40,237 nucleotides of DNA, taken from Bacillota bacterium (GTDB lineage: Bacteria; Bacillota; Clostridia; Lachnospirales; Lachnospiraceae). The stretch spans positions 1 through 40,237 of the forward strand of contig JAEZHX010000103.1 in the NCBI GenBank assembly GCA_023436765.1. The letters are read 5' to 3'. Each line of letters starts with the position of its first letter. Positions within the stretch are counted from its first letter, which is position 1. Below the pieces are notes generated by a model that was not told where the DNA came from, did no database searches, and saw only the letters and a program-made list of their open reading frames with translations. Below, one piece after another: positions 32,692 to 40,237 of the stretch. A program made the translations under genes and the position numbers.

Positions 32692-33801
32692 ATGAAAATC
32701 CAATGTCAGAAATCTGATTTACTCAACAGTGTAAATATTGTTCTGAAAGCTGTTCCTGTAAAATCAACCATGCCTATCCTGGAGTGTCTGATTATAGAGG
32801 CTAAGGATCAGCGTATCAAATTAATCGCAAATGATATGGAGCTTGGTATTGAAACATTCGTAAAAGGAAATGTCTCTGAAACAGGAACTGTTGCTTTAAA
32901 TGCTAAGGTTTTTTCTGAAATAGTAAGAAGACTTCCGGAGAATGAGGTCCATATCTCAACGGACAGTAATTACATGACGGAAATCATTTGTGAAAAAGCA
33001 AAATTTTCAATATCCGGAAGATCCGGAGAGGAATTTCCCTCCCTGCCTAAGATTGAGAAGGATAATCCTGTTATCCTGTCCCAGTTTACGTTAAAAGAAG
33101 TGATTCGTCAGACAGTCTTCTCCATCTCGGATAATGAGAGCAATAAGATCATGACCGGTGAACTGTTCGAAATAAAAAAGAATGAGCTCAGGGTAATTTC
33201 CTTGGATGGACACAGAATTTCGATTCGAAAAATCCTTATGAAGGATGCCTATGAGGACAGGAAGGTAATTGTACCAGGTAAAACCTTAAATGAAATAAGC
33301 AAGATTTTATCCGGAGAGGCTTCCTCTCTGGTTAATATTTTCTTTACGGACAAGCATGTCCTGTTTGAGTTTGATGAAACCGTTGTACTGTCCAGACTGA
33401 TCGAGGGAGAGTATTACAGAATTGATCAGATGCTTTCCAGCGATTATGAAACAAAGGTTACGATTAACAAGAAAGAGCTTCAGAGCTGTATCGAGAGGGC
33501 ATCGCTCTTAATCAGAGAAACGGATAAGAAGCCGATTATTATCGATATTCGAAACAATAATTTTGAACTTAAAATCAATACAGCCCTCGGTTCCATGAAT
33601 GAAGAGATTGATATCACGAAGGAAGGTAAGGATATCGTAATTGGTTTTAATCCAAAGTTCCTGCTTGATGCACTTCGTGTAATTGATGATGAGAATGTTG
33701 ACATCTACTTAATCAATGCAAAAGCGCCATGCTTTATTAGAGATAAGGACCAGTCATACATTTATCTGATTTTACCTGTCAATATTAATGTTGTATCATA
33801 G
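32692..33801 (+). CDS. dnaN: DNA polymerase III beta subunit (sliding clamp)
   Basis: Ring-shaped processivity clamp that holds DNA polymerase III and other enzymes on DNA. The chain shows the three repeated clamp domains across 369 residues, with the N-terminus MKIQCQKSDLLNSVNIVLKAVPVKSTMPILECL, the middle segment LRVISLDGHRISIR and the C-terminal block GFNPKFLLDALRVIDDENVDIYL; the last residues YIYLILPVNI are the family's end. The start has AAGGGAG upstream and a DnaA box in its leader. Confidence 0.97.
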   Translation: MKIQCQKSDLLNSVNIVLKAVPVKSTMPILECLIIEAKDQRIKLIANDMELGIETFVKGNVSETGTVALNAKVFSEIVRRLPENEVHISTDSNYMTEIICEKAKFSISGRSGEEFPSLPKIEKDNPVILSQFTLKEVIRQTVFSISDNESNKIMTGELFEIKKNELRVISLDGHRISIRKILMKDAYEDRKVIVPGKTLNEISKILSGEASSLVNIFFTDKHVLFEFDETVVLSRLIEGEYYRIDQMLSSDYETKVTINKKELQSCIERASLLIRETDKKPIIIDIRNNNFELKINTALGSMNEEIDITKEGKDIVIGFNPKFLLDALRVIDDENVDIYLINAKAPCFIRDKDQSYIYLILPVNINVVS

Positions 33802-33821
33802 AAAAAGAATGGAGCCATAGA

Positions 33822-34031
33822 ATGCATCAGATTAAATTGAGGGAAGAATATATCAAACTCGGGCAAGCACTGAAGGCTGCCGGTCTCGTAGACACCGGAG
33901 TCGATGCAAAGAATGAGATATTGGACGGTAAGGTAAGGGTGAACGGTAATATAGAATCCCAGAGGGGTAAGAAGCTATATGACGGGGATCTGGTCGAGTA
34001 TGACGGAGAACAGATTAAAATCATAAAGTAA
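33822..34031 (+). CDS. yaaA: S4-domain RNA-binding protein YaaA (RlbA-like)
   Basis: The 69-residue protein consists of a single S4 domain, in the fixed position between dnaN and recF. IKLGQALKAAGLVDTGVDAKNEILDGKVRVNG is the S4 fold, and the basic KLYDGDLVEYDGEQIKI end is typical. In B. subtilis the orthologue has been linked to ribosome assembly, which is known of the family, not shown here. GGAG lies 7 nt before the ATG. The next gene starts 19 bp after its stop. Confidence 0.9.
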   Translation: MHQIKLREEYIKLGQALKAAGLVDTGVDAKNEILDGKVRVNGNIESQRGKKLYDGDLVEYDGEQIKIIK

Positions 34032-34050
34032 AAGAAACGATGGTGCGGAT

Positions 34051-35136
34051 ATGATTGTCAAATCATTGGAACTGAAGGACTATAGAAATTATGGCCAGCT
34101 GAATTTACAGTTTCATAGCGGTACCAATATTTTATATGGGGAAAATGCCCAGGGAAAAACCAATATTCTGGAAGCTGTCTATCTGGGAGGAACAACAAAA
34201 TCTCACAGGGGCAGCAAGGATAGGGAACTCATCCTATTTGGCAGGGATGAAGCCCATATCCGACTTATGATTGAGAAGAATCAGACAACGCATCGGATTG
34301 ATCTGCATTTAAAGAAAAATAAGGCCAAAGGAGTTGCCATTGACGGCATTCCGATTAAAAGACAAGGTGAGTTATTTGGTATGTTGAACCTTGTGTTTTT
34401 TTCGCCGGAGGATCTCTATATCATTAAGGATGGACCCGGAGAACGAAGGAGATTTTTGGATTTGGAATTATGCCAGCTGGACAAGGTTTATCTGTACCAT
34501 TTGGCTAATTATAATAAAGCTCTTGCTCAAAGAAACAACTTATTAAAGCAAATCGGATTTAATAGGAAATTATTGGAAACACTATACTTATGGGATTCTA
34601 AATTAGCAGAACATGGGAGATACATTATTAATTCCAGACAGGAGTTTATCCTGGAGCTGAATGAGTTGACTATGCCCATACATAAAAGGCTGACCGGAGA
34701 AAGGGAAGAATTACTGCTGAAGTATGAACCCAATGTCAGAGCGGATAAACTGGAAGAAAAATTACAAAAGACTGCGGAAAAGGATCTGGCGCAAAAAATG
34801 ACGAATACAGGTCCCCATCGGGATGATATGTCCTTTATCGTAAATGAAATCGATATTCGCAGATTTGGATCTCAGGGACAACAGAGAACAGCGGCTCTAT
34901 CCTGTAAGCTGGCAGAAATTCAGTTAGTGAAAACCATGATAAAAGAGAATCCGGTACTTCTTTTGGATGATGTCCTGTCAGAGCTTGACCGAAGCAGGCA
35001 AAACCATTTATTAAACAGCATCGGAGATATCCAAACGATTATTACCTGTACGGGCTTAGAGGAATTTGTGAACCACAGGTTTGAATATAATAAGATTTTT
35101 CATGTTACCGATGGAGAGGTTATCAGTGAAAATTAA
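34051..35136 (+). CDS. recF: DNA replication and repair protein RecF
   Basis: SMC-like ATPase that binds gapped DNA and helps load RecA through RecO and RecR. The N-terminus SLELKDYRNYGQLNLQFHSG leads to Walker A GENAQGKTN (about 31-39). The signature block is SQGQQRTAALSCKLAE and Walker B is PVLLLDDVLSELD. The 361 residues match the family. The ribosome site is weak (GGTGCGGAT before the ATG), suggesting coupling with the preceding gene. The remB (DUF370) gene often found after recF in Firmicutes is absent here: 35137-35275 has no gene. Confidence 0.95.
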   Translation: MIVKSLELKDYRNYGQLNLQFHSGTNILYGENAQGKTNILEAVYLGGTTKSHRGSKDRELILFGRDEAHIRLMIEKNQTTHRIDLHLKKNKAKGVAIDGIPIKRQGELFGMLNLVFFSPEDLYIIKDGPGERRRFLDLELCQLDKVYLYHLANYNKALAQRNNLLKQIGFNRKLLETLYLWDSKLAEHGRYIINSRQEFILELNELTMPIHKRLTGEREELLLKYEPNVRADKLEEKLQKTAEKDLAQKMTNTGPHRDDMSFIVNEIDIRRFGSQGQQRTAALSCKLAEIQLVKTMIKENPVLLLDDVLSELDRSRQNHLLNSIGDIQTIITCTGLEEFVNHRFEYNKIFHVTDGEVISEN

Positions 35137-35275
35137 GTATGTGATTCAAGCTTTCTAAACACGGCAGGTATAAGCTCAGGTTACTTAAAATCATTCCTGC
35201 AAAATAGAGAAATGCCTTATCGGGCAGATGCCTAGGAAAAGGTAAATGCTTAAGAAAGGGCATAAGGAGGTTATT

Positions 35276-37186
35276 ATGAGCAACGAATATGGTGCAGATC
35301 AAATTCAAATATTGGAGGGATTAGAGGCTGTCAGAAAAAGACCGGGTATGTATATTGGTTCTACTTCATCAAAGGGATTACACCATTTGGTTTATGAAAT
35401 CGTAGACAATGCGGTGGATGAGGCACTGGCCGGCTATTGCGATACCATAGACGTAACAATCAATCAGGATAATTCCGTCAGCGTAATTGATAATGGACGA
35501 GGAATCCCGATCGGAATTAATCACAAAAAGGGTATTCCCGCTGTAGAGGTCGTCTTTACGATTCTTCATGCCGGTGGCAAATTTGGAGGTGGAGGATATA
35601 AGGTTTCCGGGGGATTGCACGGAGTAGGAGCATCGGTTGTAAATGCATTGTCTGAATGGCTTGAGGTAGAAATCAGTATTGATGGGAAAAAATATTTCCA
35701 GAGATATGAGAGGGGTAAGGTAGTCTGCCCTCTGAAAGAGGTTGGCGAGACGACAGAGCGCGGCACGAAGGTAACCTTCCTTCCGGATAAAGAAATATTT
35801 GAAGAAACAATCTATGATTTTGATATCTTAAAGCAGAGACTGAGGGAAATGGCCTTCCTGACCAAAAATTTAAAGATAAGACTTTTTGACATCCGAGAAG
35901 AGGAAGTGAAGGAAAGAGTTTTCCATTATGCAGGTGGAATCAAGGAGTATGTAGAATATCTCAATCGTCATAAAGATCCCCTATATCAAGACATCATCTA
36001 TTGCGAGGGTCAGAGGGATGAGGTATATGTAGAGGTTGCGATGCAGCATAACGGAACCTATACAGAAGGTGTATATAGCTTTGTAAATAATATTACTACA
36101 CCTGAAGGTGGAACTCACTTAATTGGTTTTAAAAATGCTCTCACAAAAACCTTCAACGATTATGCAAGAGGGCAGAAATACTTAAAGGATAATGAGCAGA
36201 ATCTGACAGGGGAAGATATCAGGGAAGGACTGACGGCTATCGTAAGTATTAAAATTCCCGAGCCTCAGTTTGAAGGACAGACGAAGCAAAAGCTAGGCAA
36301 TAGTGAGGCCAGAGGTGCAGTTGAGGGAATTGTCAGCGAACAGCTGACCTACTTCCTCGAGCAGAATCCCGCTGTAGCCAAAATGATATGCGAGAAATCT
36401 ATTCTTGCCCAGAGGGCCAGGGATGCTGCCAGAAAGGCCAGGGATCTGACCAGAAGAAAAACTGCCCTGGAGGGCTCAAGCCTTCCCGGTAAATTGGCCG
36501 ACTGCTCCGAAAAGGATCCATCCAAATGTGAAATTTATATCGTTGAGGGAGATTCTGCAGGTGGCTCTGCTAAAACAGCAAGATCCAGAGCAACGCAGGC
36601 GATTCTGCCTCTGCGTGGTAAGATATTAAACGTGGAGAAATCCCGTCTTGATAAAATATTGGTCAATAATGAAATCAAAGCGATGATCACTGCCTTCGGA
36701 ACAGGTATCTCCGATGACTTTGACATATCACGACTCAGATACCATAAGATTATCATCATGACGGATGCGGACGTGGATGGCGCTCATATCAGTACCTTAC
36801 TACTCACTTTCTTCTACCGCTTCATGCCGGAACTGATTAAACAGGGCTATGTCTACCTGGCACAACCGCCGCTCTATAAGGTGGAGAAGGGTAAAGTAGT
36901 GAAATATGCTTATAGTGACGAGGAGCTGAATCAGATCCTCATCGAGCTTGGCAGGGACGGCAATAACAAAATTCAGCGTTATAAGGGTCTTGGAGAGATG
37001 GATGCAGAACAGCTTTGGGATACGACCATGGACCCTGAGAAAAGAATTCTCTTAAGGGTAACGATGGATGAAGAGGAGTCCTCTGAAATTGATATCACTT
37101 TTACGACACTGATGGGGGACAAGGTAGAGCCTCGAAGGGAGTTCATTGAGGCCAATGCCAAGTATGTAAGGAATTTGGATATCTAA
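35276..37186 (+). CDS. gyrB: DNA gyrase subunit B
   Basis: ATPase subunit of gyrase, which introduces negative supercoils. The GHKL ATPase domain has KRPGMYIGST, EIVDNAVDEA and the GxxG lid GGLHGVGASVVNALSEW. The transducer domain follows, then the TOPRIM domain with EGDSAGGSAKTARSR, PLRGKILNVEKSR and the metal-binding DADVDGAHI; the C-terminal tail includes QRYKGLGEMDAEQLW. I start at ATG 35276, where AAGGAGG lies 5 nt upstream; the in-frame ATG at 35246 precedes that site. The resulting 636 residues are normal. gyrA follows after 100 bp. Confidence 0.97.
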   Translation: MSNEYGADQIQILEGLEAVRKRPGMYIGSTSSKGLHHLVYEIVDNAVDEALAGYCDTIDVTINQDNSVSVIDNGRGIPIGINHKKGIPAVEVVFTILHAGGKFGGGGYKVSGGLHGVGASVVNALSEWLEVEISIDGKKYFQRYERGKVVCPLKEVGETTERGTKVTFLPDKEIFEETIYDFDILKQRLREMAFLTKNLKIRLFDIREEEVKERVFHYAGGIKEYVEYLNRHKDPLYQDIIYCEGQRDEVYVEVAMQHNGTYTEGVYSFVNNITTPEGGTHLIGFKNALTKTFNDYARGQKYLKDNEQNLTGEDIREGLTAIVSIKIPEPQFEGQTKQKLGNSEARGAVEGIVSEQLTYFLEQNPAVAKMICEKSILAQRARDAARKARDLTRRKTALEGSSLPGKLADCSEKDPSKCEIYIVEGDSAGGSAKTARSRATQAILPLRGKILNVEKSRLDKILVNNEIKAMITAFGTGISDDFDISRLRYHKIIIMTDADVDGAHISTLLLTFFYRFMPELIKQGYVYLAQPPLYKVEKGKVVKYAYSDEELNQILIELGRDGNNKIQRYKGLGEMDAEQLWDTTMDPEKRILLRVTMDEEESSEIDITFTTLMGDKVEPRREFIEANAKYVRNLDI

Positions 37187-37286
37187 TAACCCATCCAGAA
37201 TAAACCTGCAGGACTACTTGATACCACTCACCTGCAACATATAGAGACAGTTTTGCGTCAGCAAAGCTGATAACGGAGGAAGAGGA

Positions 37287-39908
37287 ATGGAAGAGAATAT
37301 CTTCGATAAGGTGCATGACATAGATCTGAAGAAGACAATGGAGACATCCTATATCGACTATGCCATGTCCGTAATTGCGGCCAGAGCCCTGCCCGATGTA
37401 AGGGATGGTTTAAAGCCGGTACAAAGAAGAATATTATATGCAATGATAGAGTTGAATAACGGTCCCGATAAGCCGCACCGTAAATGTGCCCGTATCGTCG
37501 GTGATACCATGGGTAAATATCATCCCCATGGAGACAGCTCCATCTATGAAGCATTGGTAAAGCTGGCTCAGGATTTTTCTACTAGGTATCCTTTGATTGA
37601 TGGCCACGGGAACTTCGGATCTGTTGACGGTGACGGTGCTGCGGCAATGCGTTATACGGAAGCACGCTTAAGCAAGATTTCCATGGAGATGTTATCAGAC
37701 ATCAATAAGGATACGGTAGACTTTTCACCGAACTTTGATGAGACGGAGAAGGAACCTGTAGTTTTACCCTCCAGATTTCCAAACCTTCTGATAAACGGAA
37801 CTTCCGGTATTGCTGTAGGTATGGCAACCAATATACCTCCTCATAATCTGAAAGAAATTATCAACGGTGTTCTGAAGATCATCGATAACCAAATTGAAGA
37901 AGACCGGGAGACGGAGATTGAGGAACTTCTGGAAATTATTAAAGGACCGGATTTTCCCACAGGAGCACAGATTCTGGGGTTATCGGGAATAGAAGAAGCA
38001 TATCGTACTGGACGAGGCAAGATTCGCGTTCGTGCCGTAACTGAGATAGAGACCATGTCGAATGGAAAGCCAAGGATACTGGTAACAGAGCTTCCTTACA
38101 TGGTCAATAAAGCCAGACTGATTGAGAAGATTGCTGAACTGGTGAAGGATAAGAAGATTGATGGAATTACAGAGCTCAGGGATGAATCGGATCGAACAGG
38201 TATGAGAATTGTCATTGAACTCAGAAGAGATGTCAATGCAAATGTAATCTTAAACCAATTATATAAACATACCCTGCTTCAGGATACCTTCGGCGTTATT
38301 ATGTTGGCATTGGTCAACAATGAACCAAGGATCTTAAATCTTCACCAGATGTTAAGCTACTATCTGCAACATCAGAAGGAAGTTGTTACCAGACGTACCC
38401 GGTATGATCTGAATAAAGCAGAAGAACGAGCTCATATTTTACAAGGCTTACTGATTGCCCTGGATCATATCGACGAAGTAATCAGTATCATCCGTTCCTC
38501 CCAGAATGTCGGCATCGCTAAGGAACGCTTAATTGAGAGGTTTGGTTTATCCGATGCTCAGGCACAGGCAATCACGGATATGAGACTGCGTGCTCTGACC
38601 GGACTGGAAAGAGAGCGTCTTGAGACTGAGTATGCTGAGCTGATGGCAAAGATCGAGGAGTATAAGGCAATCCTTGCAGATGAGAAGAAGCTCTTAGGCG
38701 TGATCAAGGAAGAGATTACTCTGATCAGAGATAAATACGGAGATGAGAGAAGAACCTCCATCGGAGCGGATGAGTTCGATATTTCCATGGAGGATTTGAT
38801 TCCGAATGAAAGCACGGTAATTGCCATGACAAGGCTGGGCTATATCAAGCGCATGACAGTTGACAATTTTAAGAGCCAGCATCGTGGCGGTAAGGGCATC
38901 AAGGGAATGCAGACAATCGAGGAGGATTTTATCGAAGATCTTCTGATGACCACAAACCATCATTATATTATGTTCTTTACAAATAAAGGCAGAGTGTACC
39001 GGCTGAAAGCCTATGAGATACCTGAATCCAGCAGAACAGCCAGGGGAACTGCAATCGTTAACCTGCTCCAGCTGCTTCCGGAAGAGAGAATCACGGCCAT
39101 TATTCCGCTTAAGGAATATAAGGATGATCGGTTCCTGTTCATGGCTACTAATAAGGGTATTGTCAAGAAGACCCCCATTAAGGAATACGAGAATATCAGA
39201 AAGTCCGGACTTCAGGCAATTAACCTGAGAGAGGATGATGAATTAATTGAAGTAAAATCCACCAACCGTCAGAAGGAAATTTTCCTGGTGACGAAGAACG
39301 GTATGTGCATCCGTTTTGACGAGAGGGATGTAAGGCCTACCGGTAGAACCTCCATGGGTGTAATTGGTATGACATTGTCGGATGATGATCAGGTCATCGG
39401 GATGCAGCTTCATACTCAGGGAAGCCACCTGCTCTTTGTATCGGAAAACGGTATGGGAAAGAGAACCTCCTTAGAGGAGTTTACTCTGCAACGCAGGGGC
39501 GGTAAGGGTGTAAAATGCTATAAGATCACAGATAAAACCGGTGATGTGATCGGGGTGAAGGCAGTGAATGAGAGTAATGAGGTGATGCTGATCACCACAG
39601 GAGGTATAATTATTCGTCTGATGGTAAATGACATCTCTGTTCTCGGAAGAATTACTTCAGGGGTTAAGTTGATTGAACTGGATTCCGAGAAGGATATTAC
39701 AGTGGCCAGCGTCACTAAGGTGAGAGAGAGCAATAACGCCGCATCCGGAGAAGAGGTCATCAAGAACCTGGAACAGGAATTGATTGAAGAAAGTACAGCA
39801 ACCATTGGAGATATGACGGAGGAAGAATATCTGGAAGAGCTGAATGCAATTCAAGAAACTCTTGAGATAGAGGATGAGGCTTCTGCGCAGGAATTCAAGG
39901 GGAATTAA
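37287..39908 (+). CDS. gyrA: DNA gyrase subunit A
   Basis: DNA-cleaving and wrapping subunit of gyrase. The catalytic Tyr123 sits in AAAMRYTEARLSK. The quinolone-determining region reads HPHGDSSIYEAL with Ser84 and Glu88, the usual Gram-positive sensitive residues. The C-terminal beta-pinwheel holds the GyrA box QRRGGKG (in TLQRRGGKGVKCYK), which separates it from ParC; a related HRGGKGIKGM occurs in the first blade. A 60-residue acidic tail rich in Glu ends the chain. GGAGG lies 7 nt before the ATG. No clear terminator follows. Confidence 0.97.
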   Translation: MEENIFDKVHDIDLKKTMETSYIDYAMSVIAARALPDVRDGLKPVQRRILYAMIELNNGPDKPHRKCARIVGDTMGKYHPHGDSSIYEALVKLAQDFSTRYPLIDGHGNFGSVDGDGAAAMRYTEARLSKISMEMLSDINKDTVDFSPNFDETEKEPVVLPSRFPNLLINGTSGIAVGMATNIPPHNLKEIINGVLKIIDNQIEEDRETEIEELLEIIKGPDFPTGAQILGLSGIEEAYRTGRGKIRVRAVTEIETMSNGKPRILVTELPYMVNKARLIEKIAELVKDKKIDGITELRDESDRTGMRIVIELRRDVNANVILNQLYKHTLLQDTFGVIMLALVNNEPRILNLHQMLSYYLQHQKEVVTRRTRYDLNKAEERAHILQGLLIALDHIDEVISIIRSSQNVGIAKERLIERFGLSDAQAQAITDMRLRALTGLERERLETEYAELMAKIEEYKAILADEKKLLGVIKEEITLIRDKYGDERRTSIGADEFDISMEDLIPNESTVIAMTRLGYIKRMTVDNFKSQHRGGKGIKGMQTIEEDFIEDLLMTTNHHYIMFFTNKGRVYRLKAYEIPESSRTARGTAIVNLLQLLPEERITAIIPLKEYKDDRFLFMATNKGIVKKTPIKEYENIRKSGLQAINLREDDELIEVKSTNRQKEIFLVTKNGMCIRFDERDVRPTGRTSMGVIGMTLSDDDQVIGMQLHTQGSHLLFVSENGMGKRTSLEEFTLQRRGGKGVKCYKITDKTGDVIGVKAVNESNEVMLITTGGIIIRLMVNDISVLGRITSGVKLIELDSEKDITVASVTKVRESNNAASGEEVIKNLEQELIEESTATIGDMTEEEYLEELNAIQETLEIEDEASAQEFKGN

Positions 39909-39921
39909 TACAAGCAGACTC

Positions 39922-40104
39922 CTCCTTGTTCTTCCGGTGTGCTAATTACGGAGGTAAAGGATTCCGAAAGGACCGGAATCCATGGGAATTGGAATCAATA
40001 TGGAGGTACAGAATTCCAAAAACATGGAATTCTTGGGAAGAACGGCGGAGTTTCGCACAAGTGGGCTCACTCCTTGTTCTTCCAGTGTGCTTATTAACGG
40101 AGGT
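39922..40104 (+). repeat. Direct repeat pair with nested hairpins between gyrA and the fumarase gene
   Basis: The copies CTCCTTGTTCTTCC...GGAGGT at 39922-39955 and 40070-40104 differ at two bases and one indel over about 35 bp, and their starts are 148 bp apart. The second copy ends in the GGAGG ribosome site of the next gene. Between them lie GGATTCCG/CGGAATCC (39959-39966 and 39974-39981) and AGAATTCC/GGAATTCT (40010-40017 and 40026-40033). The second copy can also pair with GGAAGAAC (40036-40043). It could be a duplicated leader or a small mobile insertion. The stretch has no gene that I believe. Confidence 0.6.
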
Positions 40105-40110
40105 TAGTGA

Positions 40111-40237
40111 ATGAGAACCATCCATACCGATGAAATTACGAAAAATATCAAAGAAATGTGCATCGAAGCCAACTTACAGTTGGCTTCTGATGTAGAAGAG
40201 AGAGTCCGGAGGGCTTTCAAACAGGAGGAATCCGCTC
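40111..40237 (+). CDS. Fumarate hydratase class I, alpha subunit (5' end only)
   Basis: The window cuts this gene after 42 codons. The visible start MRTIHTDEITKNIKEMCIEA, followed by NLQLASDVEERVRRAFKQEE, resembles the N-terminus of the alpha subunit of two-part class I fumarases or L(+)-tartrate dehydratases, oxygen-sensitive Fe-S enzymes that interconvert fumarate and malate. GGAGG at 40099-40103 lies 7 nt before the ATG. The iron-sulfur cysteines and the beta-subunit gene would lie outside the window, so fumarase and tartrate dehydratase cannot be separated here. Confidence 0.75.
   Translation, partial: MRTIHTDEITKNIKEMCIEANLQLASDVEERVRRAFKQEESA

Noticed and set aside
37505..37560. Quinolone-resistance changes in GyrA
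   Set aside because: Ser84 and Glu88 are the usual sensitive residues in Gram-positive GyrA.
39926..40114. Open frame between gyrA and the fumarase gene
   Set aside because: No ribosome site, no recognisable domain, and it runs through the direct repeats and hairpins.
1..40237. CRISPR arrays, prophage or insertion-sequence transposase genes
   Set aside because: No regularly spaced repeats, no transposase, integrase or phage structural gene was seen; apart from the small repeat elements reported, the window is housekeeping sequence.

Overview
The window is the chromosomal replication-origin neighbourhood of a low-to-moderate GC, anaerobic Firmicute, most likely a Lachnospiraceae (Clostridium phytofermentans/Lachnoclostridium-like). 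The main evidence is the gene order rpmH-rnpA-yidD-yidC-jag-mnmE-mnmG-rsmG...parA-parB on the minus strand, facing dnaA-dnaN-yaaA-recF-gyrB-gyrA on the plus strand. Clostridial family proteins (DUF4446 next to parB, a DUF3881-like protein), a Rex-type adhE promoter and frequent strong GGAGG ribosome sites with some TTG starts fit this. The taxon is inferred from layout and protein style, not from a database search.

Layout. 1-5.0 kb (+): a cysteine-motif flavodoxin-like reductase, then araB, araD and a D,D-carboxypeptidase, closed by a hairpin that also ends the convergent minus-strand gene. 5.06-12.5 kb (-): a membrane coiled-coil protein of unknown role and a complete phosphate operon pstS-pstC-pstA-pstB-phoU-phoB-phoR, preceded by three 11-bp-phased Pho-box repeats. 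12.6-15.1 kb (-): tRNA-Arg(CCU) with its own promoter and terminator, a DUF3881-like gene and an HD-GYP protein. 15.4-18.2 kb (+): adhE, the only plus-strand gene in the left arm close to the origin, with a consensus promoter between two Rex-like palindromes. 18.3-30.4 kb (-): DUF4446, parB, parA, a DegU/DegS-type two-component pair, a GNAT acetyltransferase, rsmG, mnmG, mnmE, jag, yidC, yidD, rnpA and rpmH. 30.4-31.07 kb and 32.4-32.7 kb: the two halves of a bipartite oriC flanking dnaA. 31-39.9 kb (+): dnaA, dnaN, yaaA, recF, gyrB and gyrA. The window ends in the start of a class I fumarase alpha-subunit gene.

How it works together. DnaA, the two origin intergenic regions, the beta clamp, RecF and gyrase form the initiation and early-elongation module. 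ParA, ParB and three identical 16-bp parS sites form the origin-segregation module. YidC, Jag, RnpA and L34 tie membrane insertion, RNA processing and ribosome supply to origin-proximal gene dosage; MnmE and MnmG modify tRNA wobble uridines and RsmG methylates 16S rRNA. The Pst/Pho operon takes up phosphate under PhoBR control, and adhE regenerates NAD+ under apparent redox (Rex) control.

Most of the window is conserved housekeeping sequence and I found no clear new multi-gene system. The items most worth a second look are: a parS site built into the stem of a transcription terminator; a 162-bp inverted-repeat element lodged in oriC; a candidate DnaA-trio unwinding element upstream of dnaN; an AraD lacking one zinc-ligand histidine; a PhoB lacking the conserved receiver Thr/Ser; and a repeated, hairpin-rich segment between gyrA and the fumarase gene.
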